Part shown: piece after piece, positions 57,715 to 64,000 of the stretch | Layout of the letters: each line of letters starts with the position of its first letter | How positions within the stretch are numbered: the stretch's first letter is position 1 | Assembly: GCA_963833495.1 (NCBI GenBank) | Contig: CAWHYJ010000017.1 | Coordinates: 62,001-126,000, forward strand | DNA: 64,000 nt | Direction of reading: 5' to 3' | From: Fodinibacter sp963833495 | GTDB taxonomy: Bacteria; Actinomycetota; Actinomycetes; Actinomycetales; Dermatophilaceae | Made by a program: the position numbers and the translations under genes | The notes under the pieces: model-generated | What the model was told of the DNA's origin: nothing | What the model saw: the letters and a program-made list of their open reading frames with translations, nothing else | The model's database searches: none

Positions 57715-60677
57715 CGAGCGCGCTGTCCCCGGCCGACCCGGTCGTCGTCGGCGCGTTCGCCGCGGCGCTCGGGGAGCCGGGCCGGTTGCGCACCCGCGCC
57801 ATCGACCGCCTCAAGATGTCCCACGATGCGTCGCACTACGCCCTGGTGCCGCAGGCGGTGGCCGAGCCCGTCGACGCGGCCGAGGTCGGCCGGCTGTTGG
57901 ACGCGGCGGCGGCACACGGCATCCCCATCACCTTCCGGTCCGGCGGCACGAGCCTGTCGGGGCAGGCCGGCACCGACGGCATCCTGGTCGACACCCGCAA
58001 GCACTTCCGCAGCATCGAGGTGCTCGACGACGGGCTGCGCGTGAAGGTCGGGCCCGGTGCCACGGTGCGGGCGGTGAACGCCCGGCTGGCCCGGCACGGC
58101 CGCAAGCTCGGCCCCGACCCGGCCAGCGAGATCGCCTGCACCCTGGGCGGCGTGGTCAACAACAACAGCAGCGGGATGGCGTGCGGCACCGCGGCCAACA
58201 CCTACAACACGCTCGACTCCCTGGTGCTGGTGCTGCCGAGCGGCACGGTGCTCGACACCGGCGCCCCCGACGCCGACGAGCGGCTGCGGGCGCTGGAGCC
58301 CGAGCTGTATGCCGGGCTGGACCGGCTGCGCGAGCGGGTGCGCGGCAACGCGGCATCCGTGCGCACCCTCGAGCAGCAGTTCTCGATGAAGAACACGATG
58401 GGCTACGGCCTGAACTCCTTCCTCGACCACACCCGGCCGGTCGACGTGCTGGCCCACCTCGTCGTCGGCAGCGAGGGGACGCTGGCGTTCGTCGCGTCGG
58501 TCGTCATGCACACGGTGCCGCTGCTGCCGCACGCGATGACCGGTCTGCTGGTCTTCGACGACCTCAGCGCCGCCACCGGGTCGCTGCCGGCGATCCTCGA
58601 GACCGCTCCGGCCACGATCGAGCTGATGGATGCCGCGTCGCTTCGGGTCGGCCAGGTCGACCCGAAGGCCGACGAGGCGCTGCGGCGCATCACGGTCGAC
58701 CGGCACGCCGCCCTGCTCGTGGAGTACCAGGCCGCCACCGCACCCGAGGTCGCGGCGCTCGGCGAGGCGGCGCTGCCGGGGCTCACCCGGCTGCCGGTGA
58801 GCACCCCGGCGGCGCTCGCGTCCGACCCCGCCTCGCGTGCCCGGCTCTGGAACACCCGCAAGGGCCTGTATGCCGCGGTGGCCGGGGCACGCCCGAGCGG
58901 CACCACCGCGCTGCTCGAGGACATCGTGGTGCCGGTGCCGGCGCTGCTGCCGACCTGCGAGCGGCTCATCGAGCTGTTCGCCCGGCACGGCTACGAGGAC
59001 CCCGTCATCTTCGGGCACGCCAAGGACGGCAACATCCACTTCATGCTCAACGAGCGGCTCGAGGGCGGCCGGATGGACCGCCTGCTCGCGTTCACCGACG
59101 ACATGGTGGCGCTGGTGCTCGGGCACCAGGGGTCACTCAAGGCCGAGCACGGCACCGGGCGGATCATGGCCCCCTTCGTGCGGCTGCAGTACGGCGACGA
59201 GCTGCACGACGTGATGAAGGAGGTCAAGCGGCTGTGCGACCCGCGGGGGCTGCTCAACCCCGGCGTCATCCTCAGCGACGACCCCGACGAGCACACCCGC
59301 AACATCAAGGTGGCCCCGACCGTGGAGGCCGAGGTCGACCGGTGCGTCGAGTGCGGCTACTGCGAGCCGGTGTGCCCCAGCCGGGACCTCACGACCACGC
59401 CCCGGCAGCGGATCGTGCTGCGGCGTGAGATGCGGGCCGCCGAGCAGGGCGGCGACCTGGCCCTGCTGCGCGAGCTCGAGGACGACTACGAGTACGACGC
59501 CGTCGACACCTGCGCGGTCGACGGCATGTGCCAGACCGCGTGCCCGGTCGACATCAACACCGGTGACCTGACCAAGCGGCTGCGCGCCGAGGCGGCCGGT
59601 CCGGTCGCCGGCTTTGCCTGGCGCAGTGCCGCCCGGCACTGGGAAGGCGCAACGCGGGCGGCATCCACAGCGCTCACGATGGCGCGGGCGCTGCCGGACC
59701 CCGTGGTGTCGGTGCCCAACGAGCTCGCCCGCCGGGTGGGCGACACCGACGTCGTGCCCCGCTGGTCGGGCGAGCTGCCCGGTGGCGGCCGGCGCCGGCT
59801 CGACGCGAGCGCGGGTGGGTCGCCGACCACGCCCCCGGTGGTGCGTGAGGTCGTCTACTTCGGCGCGTGCGTCGGGTCGATGTTCGGGCCGAGCGATGCC
59901 GGGCCGGGGGTGCGCGACGCCTTCGTCGCGCTCTGCCGGCGGGCGGGCGTGCGGCTCGTGGCCCCGCCCGGCCTTCCCGGGCTGTGCTGTGGCACGCCGT
60001 GGCGCTCCAAGGGCATGCGCGAGGGGGCGGCCGAGATGGAGGCCCGGGTGGCGCAGGCCCTGTGGGAGGCGACCCGTGGTGGCGAGCTCGAGGTGGTCAG
60101 CGACGCCGCGTCGTGCACCGAGGGCCTGGTGACCAGCCTGGCGCACGCGGCCGAGAGCGACAGCCGGTATGCCGGCATCCGGGTCGTCGACGCCGTCGCC
60201 TTCGTGGCGGCCGAGGTGCTGCCGTTGCTGCCGGCGCCGCGGCGGGTGGGGCGCATGGCGCTGCACCCGACCTGCTCGTCGACCGAGCTGGGGCTGAACG
60301 ACGCGCTGCAGACGGTGGCTCGGGCCGTGGCCGACGAGGTGTTCGTGCCCGACTCGTGGGGCTGCTGCGCCTTCGCGGGCGACCGCGGGATGCTGCACCC
60401 CGAGCTGACGGCGTCGGCGACCGGGGTGCAGTCGGCCGAGATCGCGGATGCCGGGCCGTTCGACGCGTACGCGTCGTGCAACCGCACCTGCGAGCTGGGC
60501 ATGACGCGGGCGACCGGCCAGCCCTACCAGCACGTGCTCGAGCTGCTGGCCGCCGCGGTGGGGCTAGCACCAGGTGTCCGCGGCAGACCGGTGCCCGTGC
60601 CCCCGCTCCTCGCGGCACCTACCGTCGAGCCGGGGCTGGTCACCGGATCAGCGCGCCACCGGATGGAGACCGCCTGA
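57711..60677 (+). CDS. FAD and Fe-S D-lactate dehydrogenase-type oxidoreductase (two-part fusion)
   Basis: 988 residues. The N-terminal FAD-linked oxidase has GIPITFRSGGTSLSGQAGTD, EIACTLGGVVNNNSSGMACG, and a C-terminal FAD-oxidase domain with HAKDGNIHFMLNER and EHGTGRIMAPFV. Two 4Fe-4S sites follow (RCVECGYCEPVCPS near 545; TCAVDGMCQTACPVD near 600). Two CCG domains come next (GACVGSMFG/GLCCGTPW; HPTCSSTEL/WGCCAFAGDRG). Such fusions oxidise D-lactate and pass electrons to the respiratory chain. Coupled translation with lldP supports lactate as substrate. Confidence 0.9.
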   Translation: MTSALSPADPVVVGAFAAALGEPGRLRTRAIDRLKMSHDASHYALVPQAVAEPVDAAEVGRLLDAAAAHGIPITFRSGGTSLSGQAGTDGILVDTRKHFRSIEVLDDGLRVKVGPGATVRAVNARLARHGRKLGPDPASEIACTLGGVVNNNSSGMACGTAANTYNTLDSLVLVLPSGTVLDTGAPDADERLRALEPELYAGLDRLRERVRGNAASVRTLEQQFSMKNTMGYGLNSFLDHTRPVDVLAHLVVGSEGTLAFVASVVMHTVPLLPHAMTGLLVFDDLSAATGSLPAILETAPATIELMDAASLRVGQVDPKADEALRRITVDRHAALLVEYQAATAPEVAALGEAALPGLTRLPVSTPAALASDPASRARLWNTRKGLYAAVAGARPSGTTALLEDIVVPVPALLPTCERLIELFARHGYEDPVIFGHAKDGNIHFMLNERLEGGRMDRLLAFTDDMVALVLGHQGSLKAEHGTGRIMAPFVRLQYGDELHDVMKEVKRLCDPRGLLNPGVILSDDPDEHTRNIKVAPTVEAEVDRCVECGYCEPVCPSRDLTTTPRQRIVLRREMRAAEQGGDLALLRELEDDYEYDAVDTCAVDGMCQTACPVDINTGDLTKRLRAEAAGPVAGFAWRSAARHWEGATRAASTALTMARALPDPVVSVPNELARRVGDTDVVPRWSGELPGGGRRRLDASAGGSPTTPPVVREVVYFGACVGSMFGPSDAGPGVRDAFVALCRRAGVRLVAPPGLPGLCCGTPWRSKGMREGAAEMEARVAQALWEATRGGELEVVSDAASCTEGLVTSLAHAAESDSRYAGIRVVDAVAFVAAEVLPLLPAPRRVGRMALHPTCSSTELGLNDALQTVARAVADEVFVPDSWGCCAFAGDRGMLHPELTASATGVQSAEIADAGPFDAYASCNRTCELGMTRATGQPYQHVLELLAAAVGLAPGVRGRPVPVPPLLAAPTVEPGLVTGSARHRMETA

Positions 60678-60832
60678 TGAGCTTCGACACGACGAACGGC
60701 ACGCGAGCTGCGAGCCAGCCGAAGGGCCCGACCGCGAGCTGCCCGTCATCCGGCTGGTCCGCACAGCGGCCTAGCCCGGTCGTCCGGCACCGATCGCCCC
60801 CGGTGTCGGTGGCCGGTGGCACGGTGGTCGGC

Positions 60833-61246
60833 ATGGAGATCACCCGCCTGCAGCCCCAGGGGCTCGTCGTGAGCCCCGCCTTCAGCCACGTCGCCGTCGT
60901 CCCCGCCGGCGCGACGACCATCTACGTCGGCGGCCAGAACGGCGTCGATGCCACCGGCGCGGTCGTCTCGGACGACGTCGGCGAGCAGTCGAGCAGGGCG
61001 CTCGACAACGCCGTCGTCGCCCTCGAGGCGGCCGGTGCCTCGCTCGCCGACGTCGTGCAGTGGACCGTGCTGATCCACGCCGACGCCGACCTCAACGCCG
61101 CCTACGGCGCCATCGCCCCCAAGCTGGCCGGCGGTGGGGCGCCACCGCTGGTGACCGCGGCTCTCGTGGCCGGCATCGGCGTGCCGGGCGGCCTGATCGA
61201 GATCAGTGCCATCGCGGCCGTGCTGCCCGACGGCGCACCGGCCTAG
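60833..61246 (+). CDS. RidA/YjgF family protein
   Basis: 137 residues with the RidA trimer core: YVGGQNGVDATGAVVSDDVG, ALDNAVVALEAAGASLADVV and VPGGLIEISAIAAV. The arginine that binds the imine in true RidA (R105 in E. coli) is not obvious, so deaminase activity is uncertain. The gap 60678-60832 has short open stretches (MSFDTTNGTRAASQP) that I cannot assign. The stop overlaps the convergent SpeE-like gene by 4 bp. Confidence 0.8.
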   Translation: MEITRLQPQGLVVSPAFSHVAVVPAGATTIYVGGQNGVDATGAVVSDDVGEQSSRALDNAVVALEAAGASLADVVQWTVLIHADADLNAAYGAIAPKLAGGGAPPLVTAALVAGIGVPGGLIEISAIAAVLPDGAPA

Positions 61247-63228
61247 GGGCCGGCCGGCACCAGGTGCTTGCGGCCGAAGAACAGCGCGAGGCTGTAGCAG
61301 ACGGCCACCACGACGAGCAGGGCGTTGAAGCCGAGGATCAGTGCGAGGTACTCCAGTGCGCCGCCGACCATCGCCCCGAGCAGGTTCGCGCCGAAGGCGG
61401 TCGTCGACTCGCCGACGCCCTTGAAGCGCACCGCGAAGATCAGGTTGGCCACGAAGATCGGCAGGAACGCAATGGTCACCCCGACGAGGAACCTCGGCAC
61501 CGGCGAGAGGTCGAGCAGCAGGTCGCCGGGCACCAGCCAGGCCAGCGCGAGCGCCGCCAGCAGCGCGGGGTAGAGCAGCACCGGGCGTGAGATGCGCACC
61601 CGCCGGGCCACCTCGATCGCCGCCAGCACGCTGAGCAGCACCCCGGTGAAGACCGCCGCGTTCACCGCCCACGTGGTGCCGAAGAGCAGGGCGAACTGCA
61701 CGACGTTCTTGGTCTCGAGCAGCAGGAACGCCACCCCCATGAAGAACAGGTCGGTGTAGGGCGCCATCGTCTTCAGCGGCCCGCCGACCCAGCGCACCAG
61801 CACCAGTGAGGCGATCAGCACCAGCCCGAGCATGACCAGGTAGAACGACGGGATGGTGCGGGTGCCGAGGTAGGGGAACGGCCGGTCGTCGACCGAGGGC
61901 TCGAGGTTGCCCACCCGCGGGGTCCAGGTGGTGGTGCAGCCGCCGGTCGAAGCGTCGTCGCGCAGCGTCATCACCGCCTGCTGGCGCGGGCCGTTGCTGG
62001 GGCCGAGCTGCAGGCAGGGAGCGGTGCCGTAGACGGTGCGGATGGTGTTGGCGTAGCGGTCGAGCAGCCAGGGCTCGTAGTAGTTGTACATCGCGAAGGT
62101 GCCGCCGGGGGCGAGCAGCGAGCGGGCGCGGGTGAGGGCCTGGGTGGTGAACAGGTAGTTCTCCAGCCGCAGCGCCGACTGCCCGGTGACGATGGTGGCG
62201 GAGTCGGGCAGGGCGAACAGCACCAGGTCGTAGCGGTTGGCCGTGCGCTCCATGAAGGCGCGCCCGTCGTCGACGTGCACGCTCACGCGCGGGTCGGAGT
62301 AGGGACGGTCCGGATGCCGGTCGCGGCCGATCTGCACCAGCGCCGGGTCGATCTCGACCGCGTCGACCTGCTTGGCACCCTTGCTCAGCGCCACCGCGAC
62401 GTCGTTGCCGGTGCCCGCGCCGACGACGAGCACGCGGTCGTGCGGCCCGGCATACGTGTAGGGGTAGAGGTAGAACGGCGAGTCCTTGGTGATCTGCGCG
62501 ACCGAGGCAGTGGTCTGCAACGGGGTGTTGTTGACGTCGATGCGCACGTTTCCGCCCGACGCCCGGTCGGTGTGGATCTTGTAGTAGGGCGACCACTGGA
62601 AGGTGCCGAGGAAGGACTCCAGCCCCAGCACCACCACGGTGACCGCGATGCCGGCCGCGGGCAGCCAGCGCCACGACCGCACCCGCGGCCCGAGCAGCAC
62701 GACGAACACGACGGCCGAGAGCACCGCCCAGGCGAGCGGCGGCATCCGCAGGAACGACAGCCCCGCGAAGGTGACGATGCCGAGCAGCGAGCCACCGATG
62801 TCGAGGCGGTAGGCGTCGAGCGGCTCGAAGCGCGCGAAGGTGCGGGCCACCTCCTGCGCGATGGTGCCCAGCGTGGCGACGGTGAGCAGGAAGATGACGG
62901 TGAGCGAGAGCCAGCGCGGCAGCGGCGCCATCCCGAAGTTACCGACCAGCGCCCAGCCGCCCGCGGTGTTGATGCCGGTGCGCACCGTGAAGGTGAGCAC
63001 GAAGGCCACGAGCAGCGCCAGCAGGGCGGGTGCCACCGGGAAGATGTCGCGCCCCCGGGTGCCGCGCAGGAACCCCAGCCCGATGCCGAGGAAGCTCGCG
63101 AGGAGAACGAAGTTGGTGAGGTGCACGAGGTAGAGGTTGTTCGACGACGTCCACCGGATCAGGGCGAGCTCGATGAACAGCATCAGCGCGCTGGCCAGCA
63201 CCAGCCGGACCCGCGGCGAGAGCGTCAC
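61243..63228 (-). CDS. Large membrane spermidine-synthase-like protein
   Basis: About 661 residues. An N-terminal block of about seven membrane segments (LVLASALMLFIELALIRWTS) is followed by a SpeE-like domain with VLVVGAGTGNDVAVALSKGA, VDAVEIDPALVQIGRDRHP and VHVDDGRAFMERTANRYDLV. A second block of about six to seven membrane segments ends LALFFGRKHLVPAGP. The sandwich architecture is unlike soluble spermidine synthases and differs from the shorter homologue at 29991. The GTG at 63228 has AGGG at fitting distance; a GTG at 63237 is the alternative. Confidence 0.82.
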   Translation of the reverse strand: MTLSPRVRLVLASALMLFIELALIRWTSSNNLYLVHLTNFVLLASFLGIGLGFLRGTRGRDIFPVAPALLALLVAFVLTFTVRTGINTAGGWALVGNFGMAPLPRWLSLTVIFLLTVATLGTIAQEVARTFARFEPLDAYRLDIGGSLLGIVTFAGLSFLRMPPLAWAVLSAVVFVVLLGPRVRSWRWLPAAGIAVTVVVLGLESFLGTFQWSPYYKIHTDRASGGNVRIDVNNTPLQTTASVAQITKDSPFYLYPYTYAGPHDRVLVVGAGTGNDVAVALSKGAKQVDAVEIDPALVQIGRDRHPDRPYSDPRVSVHVDDGRAFMERTANRYDLVLFALPDSATIVTGQSALRLENYLFTTQALTRARSLLAPGGTFAMYNYYEPWLLDRYANTIRTVYGTAPCLQLGPSNGPRQQAVMTLRDDASTGGCTTTWTPRVGNLEPSVDDRPFPYLGTRTIPSFYLVMLGLVLIASLVLVRWVGGPLKTMAPYTDLFFMGVAFLLLETKNVVQFALLFGTTWAVNAAVFTGVLLSVLAAIEVARRVRISRPVLLYPALLAALALAWLVPGDLLLDLSPVPRFLVGVTIAFLPIFVANLIFAVRFKGVGESTTAFGANLLGAMVGGALEYLALILGFNALLVVVAVCYSLALFFGRKHLVPAGP

Positions 63229-63320
63229 CCGCGCCACCCTAGGGGCAGCCGCAGCACGGTGCCGCTGCCCTTCCGCGGCGATCTGGGCCAGAATCGGGAA
63301 ACGCAATCCGAGGACGGACC

Positions 63321-64000
63321 ATGCACTCCTTCGAGCACGACACCGGCGCGTCGCGGACCGTCTTCGGCGTCGGCACGCTGTCGCGGGTGGCGACCGAGCT
63401 GCGGCGGCTCGGCGGCCGGCGGGCGCTGGTGCTCTCGACCCCCGGTCAGCGGGGTCTCGCGCAGCGGGTGGCCGACGTGCTCGGCGACGCCGCGGTCGGC
63501 GTCTTCGACGGCGCCGCACCACACACGCCGGTCGAGGTGACCGAGGTGGCGCTGGCGCGGGCGGCGAGCTGGCCGCCGACTCGCTCGTCTCGGTCGGCGG
63601 CGGCTCGACCACCGGGCTCGGCAAGGCGATGTCCGCCCGCACCGGGCTGCCGCACCTGGTGGTGCCCACGACCTACGCCGGCTCCGAGGTCACCTCGCTG
63701 CTCGGTGAGACGGCGGACGGCGAGAAGGTGACCCGCACCGGCCCGGAGATCCTGCCGCGGGTGGTCGTCTACGACGTGGCGCTCACCACCACCCTGCCGT
63801 GGCTGGTCAGCGTCACCAGCGCGGTGAACGCGATGGCCCACACGGTCGAGGCGCTCTACGCCCCGGACCGCACCGCGGAGACCGACACGATGGCCGTCGA
63901 CGGGCTGCGTGCGCTGGCCGACGGGCTGCGCGTCGCTGCGGAGCGACCGCCGACGACCTCGACGCGCGCGCCGACCTGCTCTACGGGGCGTGGCTGGCCG
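63321..64000 (+). pseudogene. Maleylacetate reductase-like iron-containing alcohol dehydrogenase, frame-disrupted and cut by window end
   Basis: The ATG at 63321 starts MHSFEHDTGASRTVFGVGTL, then SRVATELRRLGGRRALVLST and PVEVTEVALARAA, typical of maleylacetate reductases. Near 63570 a base is missing, and the continuation (DSLVSVGGGSTTGLGKAMSA, VVPTTYAGSEVTSLLGET, VNAMAHTVEALYAP) lies in another frame. A second break near 63930-63965 precedes DLDARADLLYGAWLA, which reaches the window edge. The motifs are otherwise intact, so sequencing error is plausible. The enzyme would reduce maleylacetate to 3-oxoadipate in aromatic catabolism. Confidence 0.72.

Noticed and set aside
60678..60832. A small gene MSFDTTNGTRAASQP between the lactate dehydrogenase and RidA
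   Set aside because: The frame runs into RidA without its own stop, it lacks a domain and its ribosome site is poor, so it is probably leader sequence.

Overview
The window is very GC-rich, with G/C-biased third codon positions, frequent GTG starts and short intergenic gaps. It carries the mycobacterial-type fhaA-fhaB-pstP-rodA-pbpA-pknB cluster flanked by tRNA-Leu(CAG), pabA/trpG, a DUF881 gene, crgA, a rhomboid and a cyclophilin. That points to an actinobacterial chromosome, and gene content fits the Micrococcales (Intrasporangiaceae-like; this family assignment is inference). In other actinobacteria this cluster lies near oriC. No rRNA genes, transposases, integrases, phage genes or CRISPR arrays were seen.

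Layout. 1-8.4 kb: housekeeping and orphan genes (App1-like fragment, GAF-ANTAR regulator, fructosamine-kinase-like protein, AI-2E exporter family protein, a decayed HPr-kinase/PqqD-like locus, DMT transporter, MazG-like protein, LON-domain protein, DEAD-box helicase, M50-like protein). 8.8-15.6 kb: a catabolic island with an IclR regulator and amidohydrolase on the minus strand, divergent from a CoA-transferase, citryl-CoA-lyase-like protein, LigB-like and LigA-like extradiol dioxygenase, and quinone oxidoreductase. Two matching palindromes (CGGAC-N4-GTCCG) lie in the divergent promoter region. 15.6-33.3 kb: a frame-disrupted secreted nuclease, small stress-type genes, an Ski2-like helicase, bacterioferritin plus ferredoxin under a near-consensus iron box, an SDR/acyltransferase pair, esterase/SGNH hydrolase, a membrane spermidine-synthase-like protein, and a divergent MarR/FAD-monooxygenase pair with a double palindrome.

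33.6-46 kb: tRNA-Leu and the growth and division signalling operon fhaA-fhaB-pstP-rodA-pbpA-pknB; pknA is absent. Then come pabA/trpG, DUF881, crgA, rhomboid and cyclophilin. 46-55 kb: an LEA-like protein, then a LacI-controlled sugar operon (binding protein, two permeases, a PF10091-type secreted glucanase, GH3 glucosidase) that looks built for beta-glucan, possibly beta-1,2-glucan. 55.1-60.7 kb: a lactate locus (GntR regulator, LldR-type operator, lactate permease, FAD/Fe-S lactate dehydrogenase). 60.8-64 kb: RidA, a second membrane spermidine-synthase-like protein, and a frame-disrupted maleylacetate-reductase-like gene cut by the window end.

The best candidate for an undescribed system is the 8.8-15.6 kb island, where an extradiol ring-cleavage dioxygenase is co-transcribed with CoA-activation and CoA-ester-cleavage enzymes instead of the usual hydratase/aldolase set. 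Several genes (about 3.1, 17.5-18.5 and 63.5-63.9 kb) contain single-base frame breaks, which may be either sequencing errors or real decay.
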